Below are positions 11,391-22,290 of a DNA stretch of 64,000 nt, one piece after another. The notes beneath the pieces were generated by a model, which saw only the letters and a program-made list of their open reading frames with translations, was not told where the DNA came from and made no database searches. A program made the position numbers and the translations under genes. The stretch lies in the NCBI GenBank assembly GCA_950022655.1, contig OX465580.1, positions 3,085,122-3,149,121 of the forward strand, in the 5' to 3' direction. Position 1 is the first letter of the stretch; each line of letters starts with the position of its first letter. Source of the DNA: Alentia gelatinosa (taxonomy: Eukaryota; Annelida; Polychaeta; Phyllodocida; Polynoidae).

Positions 11391-11530
11391 TCGTGGTAAT
11401 ATATACACAATATTACCATGATTTTGATTTGAGTGGCCGTATTTTCCGCGTAGTTGACGCGTAGTAATATTCCGAGCGATAGCGTCAACTACAAGGAGAA
11501 TACGGCCACACAGATCGAAATTGTGGCAAT
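11391..11530 (+). mobile_element. Hairpin element, family F, copy 1 (partial)
   Basis: ATTTGAGTGGCCGTATT, TCCGCGTAGTTGACGCGTAG, then TTCCGAGCGATAGCGTCAAC and GAGAATACGGCCACACAG form a near-perfect hairpin. The left box TTATTACCCACC is missing here. Confidence 0.65.
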
Positions 11531-11689
11531 GTTGTATTCATTACTCACTTATTTTTAGAATTAAGCAATAAATATGATCGTTAGAAAACTTTTCAACGTA
11601 ATTAAGAAGTTATGTTTGGGACTACTTTCATCTGAAAAATCCGTATCCTCCTAGGAGGGTACGGAGCTCCGTATCCTCCTCAGTAGCGA

Positions 11690-11870
11690 TCTGTAATCTC
11701 CATAGGCTTAGTATGGAGACTCTGTATCAGGTGGGTAATAAATACACAATATTACCATGATTTTGATTTGAGTGGCCGTATTCTCCGCGTAGTGGATGCG
11801 TAGTAAAACTCAGAGCGAAAGCAAGGAATATTATTTGTGTCCACTTATGCGGGGTGTCCCGAAGCGAGGT
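11690..11870 (+). mobile_element. Hairpin element, family F, copy 2 (truncated)
   Basis: TCCATAGGCTTAGTATGGAG, AGGTGGGTAATAAATACACA and ATTTGAGTGGCCGTATTCTC are the left parts of family F. The right stem arm is lost after AACTCAGAGCGAAAGC. Confidence 0.55.
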
Positions 11871-12525
11871 GGCCCCCTAATTGGGATTATTCCCTTAAGT
11901 GAGGAGTCCCCTTATCTGGGGTTTCCCCTTAAGCAGGGTGTCACCTTAAGCGGTGTGTTCCCTTAAGCAGGGTGTCCACTTAAACGGGGTGTCCACTTCA
12001 GCGAGGTGCCCCCTTATGTGAGGTGATCCCTTGAGTAAGGTGGCCCCCTTAAACGGGTGTCCAATTAAGTGAGGTGGTCCCTTAAACGGGTGTCCACTTA
12101 AGGGAGGTGGCCCCTTAAACGGGTGTCCACTTAAGTGAGGTGGCCCCTTAAACAGGGCTACTTAAGTGAGGTGGCCCCTTAAGCGTGTGTCCACTTAAGT
12201 AAGGTGGCCCCTTAAACAGGTGTCCACTTAAGTGAGGTGGCCCCTTAAGCGGGTGTCCACTTAAGTAAGGTGGCCCCTTAAACAGGTGTCCACTTAAGTG
12301 AGGTGGCCCCTTAAGCGGGTGTCCACTTAAGTAAGGTGGCCCCTTAAACAGGTGTCCACTTAAGTGAGGTGGCCCCTTAAGCGGGTGTCCACTTAAGTAA
12401 GGTGGCCCCTTAAACGGGTGTCCACTTAAGTGAGGTGGCCCCTTAAACGGGTGTCCACTTAAGTGAGGTGGCCCCTTAAACGGGTGTCCACTTAAGTGAG
12501 GTGGCCCCTTAAGCGTGTGAATCAT
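11871..12525. repeat. 33-bp minisatellite (CTTAAG-rich)
   Basis: Unit AGGTGGCCCCTTAAACGGGT + GTCCACTTAAGTG, regular from about 12030 on (about 15 units) and degenerate before. The same words occur singly at 11320-11390, 52180-52230, 58350-58470 and 58800, so the array probably amplified part of a dispersed repeat. It gives an artefact ORF of 11-residue repeats on the minus strand. Confidence 0.9.
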
Positions 12526-13039
12526 CAGACCTGGAGATACTTAGAAATAAGTTGACCTTCAGCTGGATTAAAAAGTTGGGTTTTTTTTAAATATGTACCG
12601 AGATAAGATACATTTGTTGGCCTCTGAAAACATTCTCACGGTGATATCTGCATTGAGATAAGAATCCGTTCATCTGAGTCTCAGGAGTGAATGTTGATAA
12701 GTTACGCACTGCTGAGTTGTGGGGCAGCTCGTGAAGTGGTAGACATAACACAGACTTCAATAATTCAGGGATGCCAGTTTTCAATGTTTCCATTATTTTC
12801 CTTGTGTAATGTTGACATACCAATTGCTAAATTACCCAATTCGGCCACAGCCCATGACCCCCCACTGATTTGGTGATTTATTCTTTCCGTTGAAATTGAT
12901 GTGTACACCAATTTCTTGGATGGAAATTTTTTTTGGTTTGATGTTAACATTCAACAAAGGAGCATAGTCCTCAGTTATATAAACAAACTGGTTTTAATGG
13001 TCCTGCCTTTCAGGGCTTGCAAAACAGTATTTAGAAGGA
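12526..13039. other. No gene seen
   Basis: CAGGGATGCCAGTTTTC near 12767 is a degenerate start of the CAGGGATGTCAG family. No exon-like ORF. Confidence 0.4.
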
Positions 13040-13238
13040 AACCCACGAGAAGGAAATAGCTTGGTCCGTGCAGACCAAGTTATTTTCATCGAGTGGGTTT
13101 CTGATTTTATCTCACCCCGTATAACATTATTTATTGATGAAATGAATCACCAAATTAGCCATTGAGTATTGGGTACACAAACTTCACGGCCATGTTAAGC
13201 CTATGGAGAAAAGTACAGGGGTGAGATAAAGCTTAATA
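13040..13238 (-). mobile_element. Hairpin-tipped repeat, family I, copy 2
   Basis: GAAACCCACGAG...AGCTTGGTCC pairs with CAAGTTATTTTCATCGAGTG; next come TTTATCTCACCCC, CATGTTAAGCCTATGGAG and GGGGTGAGATAAA. The tip is reduced, so the GGCGAAGCC core is lost. Confidence 0.6.
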
Positions 13239-13239
13239 C

Positions 13240-13745
13240 AGTGGAGGTGAGTGGTTGTGGGGTAGGCGGGTTTACGAACACCCCGTGGAGGTGAGTGGTT
13301 GTAGGGTGGGTTTACAAACACCCCATGTTGGTGAGTGGTTGTGTGGTGGGTTTACGAACACCCCATACAGGTGAGTGGTTGTGGGGCTGGCGGGTTTACG
13401 AACACCCCGTGGAGGTGAGTGGTTGAAGGGCGGGTTTACAAACACCCCATGTTGGTGAGTGGTTGTGGGGTGGGTTTACGAACACCCCGTACAGGTGAGT
13501 GGTTGAAGGGCGGGCTTACGAACACCCCATGGAGGTGAGTGGTTGAAGGGCGGGTTTAGAAACACCCCGTGGAGGTGAGTGGTTGTGGGGTGGGTTTACG
13601 AACACCCTGTACAGGTGAGTAGTTGTGGGGCGGGTTTACGAACAGCCCGTACAGGTGAGTGGCTGTGGGGCGGGTTCATGAACACCCCGTATAGGTGAGT
13701 GGTTATAGGGCATGTTTACGAACACCCGTACAGGTGAGTGGTCAT
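13240..13745 (+). repeat. ~42 bp minisatellite (GGTGAGTGGTTG...ACGAACACCCC)
   Basis: About 12 tandem units built from GGAGGTGAGTGGTTGTGGGG, CGGGTTTACGAACACCCC and small length variants. It sits directly upstream of the candidate promoter block. Every unit carries a GGTGAGT, another donor-like motif, but no acceptor tract. No coding signal. Confidence 0.85.
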
Positions 13746-14407
13746 AGATCAGCTCGGAGCCGCTCTCTCCTTTCCCTCTCAGAGCCGCAGCTCTCCAGAC
13801 GTGGTCCTGTCCCGTCACAGCTGACTGCTTTCACAGCCGTCCACTGAGCTGTGACCGCCGTGCTCACACCTCCATCTCTGTCACCCTGACCTGCCAGCCC
13901 ACACAGAACCCACAGGAACCTCACAGGAGAATTCCCGGATCCGTCTACACCACCCCCACCACCACCACCAGCACAGGAGACGACTCACAGATCCAGAAAT
14001 AACCCTCTGAGAGGATCTGCCGCGCCTCACTCTCCCAGCACAGGTTTGGTGTGTGTAGGGTGCCTCAGTGTAACGGACATTGTGGGAGGAGAGTGGACCA
14101 GCCCGTAATAACCCTCTGAGAGTGTCTGCCGCGCCTCACTCTCCCAGCAGAGGTTTGGTGAGGGTAGTGGTGCCTCAGTGTGACGGAGATTGTGTGTGGA
14201 GAGTGACGCACCCCGTCACTGGGAGTCTGTAGGTGAAGATTTGTGTCTGAATCTCACTGCTACAGAGACTGACTGTGAATCATCTCTGAGATACATCTCG
14301 CAGTCGGAAACAATCCACAGCCAGTCCTAGGGACATTTACTTCATCCATAGGACTATTAGACACTTCCCTGTCAACCCCTGGGAGCGTGCTTCATAGACC
14401 TGAGATC
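13746..14407 (+). promoter_or_regulatory. Candidate promoter / 5'UTR region upstream of putative exon 1
   Basis: A G+C-rich block unlike its neighbours, lying between two minisatellites. It contains two direct copies of a roughly 105-bp unit (about 14000-14104 and 14105-14210), each with CCCTCTGAGAG, TGCCGCGCCTCACTCTCCCA, GGTTTGGTG and GCCTCAGTGT. No TATA box is obvious near 14408. The promoter role rests only on composition and on the phase-compatible exon after it. Confidence 0.25.
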
Positions 14408-14496
14408 ATGTATCAGCCATTTGTGTTGCGCCACAGCCAGGACGTTCTGCCAACCATCGCCCCTCTCCCCACCCCCAGTCCAACACATGTCAACTG
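14408..14496 (+). CDS. SLC25A22: Candidate first coding exon of the glutamate carrier (29 codons + 2 nt)
   Basis: An ATG at 14408 opens 29 codons and two bases (MYQPFVLRHSQD..., ending THVN-W) up to a perfect GTAAGT donor at 14497. Exon 2 needs a phase-2 partner and this exon supplies it: TG plus G gives Trp, followed by LVPRVINGA. The upstream 650 bp are G+C-rich and unlike the surrounding AT-rich repeats, as a promoter/5'UTR could be. Against it: phase agreement has a one-in-three chance, the N-terminus would be about 23 residues longer than human GC1, it resembles no carrier N-terminus I know, and the exon end lies inside a tandem repeat. The full protein would be 355 residues. A short first exon elsewhere upstream remains possible. 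Confidence 0.35.
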
Positions 14497-15570
14497 GTAA
14501 GTTCTACAACATCTCAGATAATTAGTGACAATAATTCATGTCCATCGCCCCCCCTCCCCACCCCTAGTCCAACACATGTCAACTGGTAAATTCTATATCT
14601 CAGATAATTAGTGATAATAATTAACGTCCATCGCCCCTCTCCCCGCCCCTAGTCCAACACATGTCAACTGGTAAATTCTATATCTCAGATAATTAGTGAC
14701 AATAATTAATGGCCATCGCCCCCCTCCCCACCCCCAGTCCAACACATGTCAACTGGTAAGTTCTATATCTCAGATAATTAGTGACAATAATTAATGGCCA
14801 TCGCCCCCCTCCCCACCCCCAGTCCAACACATGTCAACTGGTAAGTTCTATATCTCAGATAATTAGTGACAATAATTAATGGCCATCGCCCCCCTCCCCG
14901 CCCCCAGTCCAACACATGTCAACTGGTAAGTTCTATATCTCAGATAATTAGTGACAATAATTAATGGCCATCGCCCCCCTCCCCGCCCCCAGTCCAACAC
15001 ATGTCAACTGGTAAGTTCTATATCTCAGATAATTAGTGACAATAATTAATGTCCATCGCCCCTCTCCCCACCCCTAGTCCAATGCATGTCAACTGGTAAG
15101 TTCTATATCTCAGATAATTAGTGACAATGATTAATGGCCATCGCCCCCCTCCCCGCCCCCAGTCCAACACATGTCAACTGGTAAGTTCTACGATATCTCA
15201 GATAATTAGTGACAATAATTAATGTCCATCGCCCCTCTCCCCGCCCCCAGACCAACGCATGTCAACTGGTAAGTTCTATATCTCAGATAATTAGTGACAA
15301 TAATTTATGGCCATCGCCCCTCTCCCCGCCCCCAGACCAACGCACATCAACTGGTAAGTTCTACAATATCTCAGATAATTAGTGATAATAATTAATGTCC
15401 ATCGCCCCTCTCCCCGCCCCTAGTCCAACGCATGTCAACTGGTTAGTTCTACGATAATTAGTGACAATAATTAATGTCCATCGCCCCTCTCCCCGCCCTC
15501 AGCCCAACACATGTCAACTGGTAAGTTCTACGATATCTCAGATAATTAGTGACAATAATTAACTGCCAGT
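14461..15570 (+). repeat. 85-89 bp minisatellite carrying 13 splice-donor-like sites
   Basis: Thirteen tandem units. Each contains a C-rich pyrimidine tract ending in CAG or TAG, about 18 bases (TCCAACACATGTCAACTG) and a donor-like GTAAGT, then an AT-rich stretch (ATCTCAGATAATTAGTGAC). Donor-like sites start at 14497, 14586, 14671, 14756, 14841, 14926, 15011, 15096, 15181, 15269, 15354, 15442 and 15531. Ten are GTAAGT, two GTAAAT and one GTTAGT. The first unit overlaps the 3' end of candidate exon 1. Confidence 0.9.
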
Positions 15571-16140
15571 GACCAACGTATTTGTCAACTCACCCCTTTT
15601 ACCTCTGTTCTTTGTCATATTCGATCTAAAGCCCAATACACATCTACCAATTTCGGAACATTGATGTACCTTTGTCGGCGACAAAGGAACAGTAGTTTGT
15701 CTCAGGTGAGGCATCCTAACAGAGTCGGCCCCAGTCGGTAGATGTGGGGCAGCTAGGCAAGGATCAGCCAACGATTAGTGAAACCACCCGCTTGAGATGT
15801 TCATGAGATGTCGCCAATGAGTTGTCATTAGATGTTCCTATATTGGTCGCCAAAAGTTTATCAACATGTTGATATATCCAGTCACCGACAACTGAACGTT
15901 GGTAAATGGCCTTTGATTTGGTGGGTAACACAGACCAAGGGGTTAGCTAATTTACCTGCGACAAGTTCACAGACTCCTATACAATTTAGGAACTAATCGT
16001 TCAATCCTGAATCGGTAGATGTGTATTGGGCTTAAGGGGACATCCATACAAGACATGCGCAAAATTTCTGAAATGGTTGACCCGATCCCCGCTCAGTCTT
16101 GTACGCAATAGAGCAGAGAGGGAGAATTTTCTCATAAATA
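15571..16140. other. No gene seen
   Basis: Unique-looking AT-rich sequence with a short inverted pair (AACATTGATGTACCTTTGTC against GGCGACAAAGG). No supportable coding or RNA feature. Confidence 0.4.
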
Positions 16141-16142
16141 AT

Positions 16143-16460
16143 ACCAGCAGTGGTAGATTTACTGCTATATCAAAGGCCAGTCCTTCTCATACCATGTCTG
16201 TGTGGTGTGGTGTACAGCCGCCTTTCTCCTTCACCCCCAGCAGTGGTAGATTTACTGGTATATCAAAGGCCAATCCTTCTCATACCATGTCTGTGTGGTG
16301 TGGGAAGTAAAAGAATCTCACCTCGGTAAATGTGTAGGGGTTGGATTTCTACCTACATTCATCTCATAGATTCGGTCAAATTCAAAGTAAGTCTAATTGA
16401 ACAAATTAGACGTTAAACTACCAAAACAAACAAACAAACAAACAAACAAACAAACAAATC
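16143..16460 (+). mobile_element. SINE-like repeat, copy 4 (two units)
   Basis: Two 93-bp units, the standard 3' body and a tail GACGTTAAACTACCAAAAC followed by about eight AAAC repeats. The tRNA-like head is missing. Confidence 0.85.
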
Positions 16461-16969
16461 TTATAAATTTAGTAAAATTCATTGTCAAAAAGGACGGTTC
16501 GGTCATGAAATATGGGACACCACTCAAACTTTCTCGGAAGATTTACTCTTGAGGTAAAAATCGCAGAGGAATAATAGTTTCATAACCTGTATAACCATTC
16601 CTTCCTGCTACAGAAATCGGAGTAGGTGTGAGGCGTTTCTAAGTGGGGCCTGCAGGTTTGTTGTCGTTGTTGTAAGCGGCCTCCCGCAGGTGAACACTGA
16701 GCGGCGGGGATTGCGTCATTCTCAGTGGGGATTGCGTCATCCTCGGTGTGGTGCCTGGTCGGTCTAAGCTAGCAGTACAACATAAATATTGTCAGTTAAG
16801 CACACATAGCCTTAAACCTTATACCACCTCAGAAGTGTAACTTATTCCGTAGCATCATGACCTCACAAACTCCTGCCTCTTCATGTAATCATCGCCAAAT
16901 CGTCCCCGTTTTTCCTTTTCCTTTTTTTAAATTTTTTACTTAGAGCGTGCTGGTACGGTCTGTATACAT
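16461..16969. other. No gene seen
   Basis: No repeat family recognised and no exon-like ORF. It contains a short tandem pair, GGGGATTGCGTCAT, near 16705-16742. Confidence 0.4.
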
Positions 16970-17285
16970 TGCGTGGTCACATTTAGACTGGTTCCCTGCC
17001 CTAGAATAAGGGACAGGTAACGGGTTCCTACGTCCTTCAACTAGGCCGTAGTACGTCCCGTTGTCCCTAGGGCCAGGGCGCTCATGCTTTCAAAGCGGAT
17101 ATATCTCCGCCGAGCCCACTAGCGGATACCCCGGGAACCACTAGCGAAACTGGTGGTTTGCCAGGGTAGCGCAATCCCACAATGCAACAGAAAAATGGAG
17201 GCGTTACCAATAATGCACCACAAAACTGGAACCCGTTACCTGGCCTTTAGTCTAACTAGGCCAGGCTGCCAGGCTAGGTCACATT
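16970..17285. mobile_element. Possible small mobile element between GTCACATT repeats
   Basis: GGTCACATTTAGACT at the left and AGGTCACATTGAACT at the right flank a G+C-richer block that starts TGGTTCCCTGCCCTAG and ends CTAGGCCAGGCTGCCAGG. No clear inverted ends and no ORF; the repeated GTCACATT is the only insertion sign. Confidence 0.3.
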
Positions 17286-17529
17286 GAACTTTCAGCGTGC
17301 TTCCAGAAAACTATCCCTTCACTATCTGCATGCTATTCACTGTGAGAGCGAGAACAGAGCAGGGTGCCAGTGTCTCAGTGTCTTAGAGGTGTGCCCAGCT
17401 GACCATGACCAATCACCCAAGACCAAAGAACCTCATTGACCCACTGGTACTTGATATGTTTGGATCCTAGACTCAGGTCAGTTGCAGAAATGGCGAGTTA
17501 ACTAGGTGCGAGTGGGTTACAGAAAACGA

Positions 17530-17843
17530 TCCATAGACTATCGTAAAACTGGATGAGATTTAATCCTGGTCACTGTATGACACGACTGGAGTTTGGCAAA
17601 GTGAATTTATGAGGCGAAGCCAAGTGAAGTCCGGAGTCAAAACTCCAGGAGTGGAATGCGGTGACCAATATTAAAACAAATCAGGTTTTGATTTTATCCT
17701 ACCCCGTCTCCTTGATTTTGGACTATTACGCGTTAACAATTCTGTATGCCACTAGTGGCATATAAAACTCCGTATGCCAGTCAGAGTGACATGCGGAAAC
17801 TCAATGTTAAGCCTATGGGATTTTATATTAGGGGTAGGATAAT
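17530..17843 (-). mobile_element. Hairpin-tipped repeat, family G, copy 1
   Basis: ACTATCGTAAAACTGGATGA, a stem TTTAATCCTGGTCACTGTAT...TGACCAATATTAAAAC, tip GAGGCGAAGCCAAG (17611-17624), TTATCCTACCCC, CAATGTTAAGCCTATGGG and the end GGGGTAGGATAA. The near copy at 33746-34070 keeps the plan while stem bases differ. Confidence 0.8.
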
Positions 17844-18504
17844 TTTTTTTATTTTTTTTTATTTCTTTATTCTCATTGGGATGCTCATAGGCTGTTAGCC
17901 GGTACAAACGAACCTCCCAACCTGGATGATTTTACATGTAGAGTTTCATCTTCTTTTATATAACAATGATGACCTTAGGTAGGTCAATCTTTAACATAGA
18001 AATAAAGAAAAGAATTATCAAAAGTATCTACGTATTAGTAAACCACCGTCACAAGTGCGGTAGGTTGTTTCCTAAACAAAATATATTGTTTATAAATGGT
18101 CGTACATATTTTAGTAAATTGAGTAGTGCAGCTATCTGGTATCTTAGCTTCACTTGACAATGAATGTAACCCGAACCATTTAATGTTATTCATTTATGAT
18201 TGCACGCTCATTCATCTATGATGAACATACTGTGGGCTCCTAGTTCTCCTATCATCAGGGAGTTGAGGCACACTGCGAGCCCCCTCTCAGGTGCTGGTTA
18301 TAGAACACCCCCCACCCAGCCCCCACCTCTGCCAGGGCCCCGCTCAGTCCGTCTCAGGTGTTGCATCATCCTTTGTTCTCAAGTAGGATCAGACCTAGAC
18401 TTGCTCAAGTCTTTGATACACGAAAACTAGGTTTCATTTTAGGGAGGTTAAATAAACTGATTATGGAAGTATATCTGTGCAGAAAAATAGATAGATAACA
18501 CATC
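17844..18504. other. No gene seen
   Basis: T-rich tracts followed by AT-rich sequence with only short ORFs. A C-rich stretch lies at 18300-18345. Confidence 0.4.
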
Positions 18505-18785
18505 CAGTGATGTCAGTTATCCTCGTTTCCGCGGAAATCCGTGTTTTCATTTTTAGAATAAGAAAATGTGTAAAATGAACATAACTATCAAATACTGAAA
18601 TCAGTGGTAACTCACGATTCCCCAATCAACCTGCCTCCATATTCATGTTCCGTAGTGATAATGTTATTTGTATCTACGATATTTCAGGTCTTTTTGGTGT
18701 ATATATATAGACCTAATATCTAACCCTGTATTGCCAGAAAAATATTTCCTTGTATTATTTTTTACCACACCTGACATCCCTGCTC
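18505..18785 (+). mobile_element. CAGGGATGTCAG family MITE, diverged copy
   Basis: It aligns over its length with 51359-51651 (TTTCCGCGGAAATCCGTGTT, CCCCAATCAACCTGCCTCCA, ATGTTCCGTAGTG, CTAACCCTGTATTGCCAG) and ends CTGACATCCCTG. Confidence 0.75.
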
Positions 18786-19069
18786 ATCAATTGGGATGCA
18801 AATGCTGAGCATTTGGACTTGGATATTCAAGTCTGTACTGCTCTGTGTAAAATGTTATGGGATGGCTACACAGTGGGTTTGCCATTTTTTAAACAGAAAT
18901 ACTTTCAACTTCTGTTCATGCTTCCTTTTCAAGTGCCACACCAGGTTGCGTATGACCATTTACGGCAAACAATGTTTCTGTGTATTCGCCAACACAAAAT
19001 GGCTTAGTTCACCTGATTGTTGCTTCTGAGATGCTGACTTGTTGGTGCGGGATAGTCTTATGAAATAAT

Positions 19070-19685
19070 ATCTCACATATACACGACATTTTATGTTGGG
19101 GATTGTGGAAATCGCTGCGTTTCTCGCTTGGTGTGTCTCCGGCTTTAGGGAAGGTACCAGGGGTAGGGCAGAGCTACTGAGGCCAGTGTAGTTCTCACAT
19201 ATACACAACATTTTGTTTTGGCGATTCTGAAAATCGCTGCATTTCTCACTTGGTGTGTCTCCGACATTAGGAAGGGAAGCAGGGGTAGGACACAGGGACT
19301 GAGGCAAGTCTATATCAGACTGTATTGTTGTCCTAGATCGGGCTTAGAGGGAAGCTCTGATATAATTATATAATTATATACACACAGGCACCTGCTAACT
19401 TCGACTACAAGTCTGAGTGTTATTTTCACAGATTATTAAAGAGACATGATCATCTTAAAGCTGGAGACACACCAAGCGAGAAATGCAGCGATTTCCAGAT
19501 TCGCCAACACAAAATGGTGTGTATGTGAGATAGTACTTCAGAATAATATCTCCCACCGATTATTTAGCGTCTCAGAGAAAATAATCAGGTAAAGTTTTTA
19601 ATAAAAGTTCACATACACGCCATTTCGTGTTGGCAATTCCGGAAATCGCTGTGTTTCTTGCTTGGTATGTCCCGGCATGATATAT
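19070..19685. repeat. Direct and inverted copies of an ~115-bp unit
   Basis: Two direct copies (TCACATATACACGACATTTT, AAATCGCTGCGTTTCTCGCT, TTGGTGTGTCTCCG; 19070-19185 and 19195-19300) are followed by an inverted copy near 19460-19530 (GGAGACACACCAAGCGAGAA) and another direct one near 19605-19680. The whole can fold back on itself. Confidence 0.7.
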
Positions 19686-19844
19686 TCTTTAATGTAGGAA
19701 GGGAAGATAGTTTGGTAAAGACATATCGCAACTATATATGACATTTACATGTCATATCTAAGTAATCGGATAGCTTACTAAAGGTGTTTACCATACTCAG
19801 GTGGGCTGTCACTTTGTCATAGACAGAGTTCTTCACATAGGAAG

Positions 19845-20615
19845 ACATTATGTTATGTTCTCTATGTGGGCAGAAGACATTTTGTTATATTCTTTACCTG
19901 CGTAGACATTTTGTTGTGTTCCTTAAATGGACAGAATACATTTTGTCATGCTCTTTACATGGGCAGATATTTTTCATGTTGTTTACATAGGCAGACATTT
20001 TGTCATGTTCTTTATGCGGACAGACATTTTGACATGTTCTTTACATGGGCAAAAGATATTTAGTCATGTTCTTAATTTGGGCAGACATTTTGTTATTTTG
20101 TTTACGTTGGCAGACATTTTGTCATGTTCTTTATGCAGACAGACATTTTGACATGTTCTTTACATGGGCAAAAGACATTTTGACATGTTCTTTACATGGG
20201 CAGACATTTTGACATGTTCTTTATGTGGGCAGACATTTTGTTGTGTTCTTTACGTGGGCAGATTTTTTGTCATGTTCTTAATGTGGGCAGACATTTTGCC
20301 ATGCTCTTTACAGGGGTAGCCATTTTGACATGTTCTTTATGCGGACAGACATTTTGACATTTTGTTTATGTCGGCAGTCATTTTGTCATGCTCTATATGC
20401 GGACAGACATTTTGACATGTTGTTTATGCGGACAGACATTTTAACATTTTGTTTACGTCAGCAGTCATTTTGTCATGCTCTATATGCGGACAGACATTTT
20501 GACATGTTCTTTATGCGGACAGACATTTTAACATTTTGTTTACGTCGGCAGTCATTTTGTCATGCTCTATATGCGGACAGACATTTTGACATGTTCTTTA
20601 TGCGGACAGACAACA
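19845..20615 (+). repeat. ~29-30 bp minisatellite (CAGACATTTTG...ATGTTCTTTA)
   Basis: About 26 degenerate units. In the right half longer blocks of about 85 bp (GTCGGCAGTCATTTTGTCAT + GCTCTATATGCGGACAGAC) are themselves repeated. ORFs across it are repeat artefacts. Confidence 0.88.
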
Positions 20616-20835
20616 TTTTCCTCATATACATGCAGCTCTGTCTAGTCAGATATCTAGCAGGAACTTCTAGACTTCAGAAATCTAGGTCAGACGTAATAAA
20701 GCAATTTCAAGGTCATGCCCCGACGCCTCCCTGACCCAATGTGACCCCATGACCTTTGACCTGTGACCAGACACCAGACATTCACTCTCCAGCCGAGACT
20801 ATGTAGAATAATGTTCCTGCTCTGTGTCAACATAA

Positions 20836-21300
20836 ATCACTGCACTGCAAGCATAACTAAAGCGACCGGGGTAGGGAGGTAGCTCAGTGGTAAAGAGCAC
20901 TGGATTCGTAATCCCAAGGTTGTTAGACTTTATGGATTTCAATCACACTGCAGCCACTTTTCTGCTTCACCCCCAGCAGTGGCAGACATACTGCTATATC
21001 AAAGTCCAGTCCTTCTCATACCATGTCTATGTGTTGTGGTGTGCAGGCACCTTTCTCCATCATCCCTAGCAGTGATAGACTTACTGCTATATCAAAGACC
21101 AGTCCTTCTCATACATTGTCAATGTTTGTGTGGGAACTAAAAGAACTCTCACCTCGGTAAATGTGTACGGGTGGGATTTCTACCTGAATTCATCACATAG
21201 ATTTGATCAACACCCTTGTGGTATAAAAGAACTTTGAGAAAGTCTGGTAAGGTCCTGTAATGGTTGACTGGACGTAAAATCAAACCAAACAAATAATCTC
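20836..21300 (+). mobile_element. SINE-like repeat, copy 5 (tRNA-like head, two units)
   Basis: GCAAGCATAACTAAAGCGAC, tRNA-like GTAGCTCAGTGGTAAAGAGC and a degenerate B box, two internal units, the standard 3' body and CGTAAAATCAAACCAAAC. A second partial 3' body follows at 21300-21425. Confidence 0.82.
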
Positions 21301-21429
21301 CCTGAATTCATCTCATAGATTCGATCACCACCCTTGTGGTGTAAAACCAGTGACAAAAGCTGAACCTTGAGTTAGTCCCTATATACCCTCAGGAGGTTAA
21401 ACAAACAAACAACAAACAAACCAAACCAG

Positions 21430-21494
21430 CAAATTCCACATGAAAAGAAAGGTTTTCTGATCCCAACTAAAATCGTGATTCCTCTTTGCAGGCT
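21430..21494 (+). repeat. Duplicate of the exon 2 acceptor region (decoy 3' splice site)
   Basis: TTCCACATGAAAAGAAAGGT, TTTCTGATCCCAACTAAAAT and CCTCTTTGCAGGCT match 22230-22293, including the AG used by exon 2. After GGCT the sequence differs and soon meets a stop (AACGGAGTAG), so it is not a second exon. Confidence 0.7.
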
Positions 21495-22290
21495 TTAACG
21501 GAGTAGATTTATCATAAATTTATTAATTAATCTATTTATCTATGCATTCAAGGTAGAGCAAACAAGTGCAACTCAGAATCTTCCCAATATGGGTTTTAAC
21601 TAATTGGCTTTTAATAGGAGCAGTATTATTTGTTAAAAAAATTTATTTTGATGTTAAAAAAGCATGAATATATTCTTTGGATCCAACATTGTTGTATCTG
21701 AAACACTTGCTACGTGCGAGAGTTTTCAATAACGAAATTAAAAATTTTAAAAAAAAAAGTTTCAGCTGTATCGGTATACATGTATACGTTTTTTGTTATA
21801 TCAAATTGTATTCCTCGTGTAAAACAAAAACATCAACTGAGCCTTATCCACACCATTAAAACCGTGATTTGAACTTTCCCCACAGACGCTCAGCCCCATG
21901 CCAGGACTGTCACTGTTCTAGGTCTAGTCATCTCATCACATCTCATTATCATCATCATCGACTTCTGTCTACTATAATTATTACTAAGGTGGTGGTGGGG
22001 CATCTTGTTGATGCAAATTATTTGTTTCTCATGGCCTCTGGCCGACTGTATTGTACTGTATAACTTCTTACTGAACGAACTGTTCTTCTCAACACATGTA
22101 TGTGAAAGAAATACTGTACATACCTGAGACACCACAAAGGAAGGCCATCCCTGTGATGATTTGTGAGTTATAAAAAAAAAACCAAAAAAAAACATGTTTT
22201 CCACCTTGTCTCTGTTTCTGCGAGGCGACAACTTCCACATGAACATAACGGTTTTCTGACTCCACCTGAAATCGCTGTTCCTCTTTGCAG
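21495..22290. other. Intron 1 end; relics of the TGACATCCCTG-type repeat
   Basis: AT-rich. CACCATTAAAACCGTGATTT, CCACAGACGCTCAGCCCCAT and the stretch just before the exon 2 acceptor match repeats at 43880, 44740, 45850 and 46050. No other coding signal. Confidence 0.55.

Noticed and set aside
12148..12525. Minus-strand ORF with GPPHLSGHPFK repeats
   Set aside because: It is the 33-bp minisatellite. The same DNA words occur singly in non-coding places.
20330..20734. ORF of 134 codons (MFFMRTDILTF repeats)
   Set aside because: Translation of the 29-30 bp minisatellite.
21492..21520. Second copy of exon 2 after the duplicated acceptor
   Set aside because: The sequence after CAGGCT is unrelated to the exon and soon has stops.
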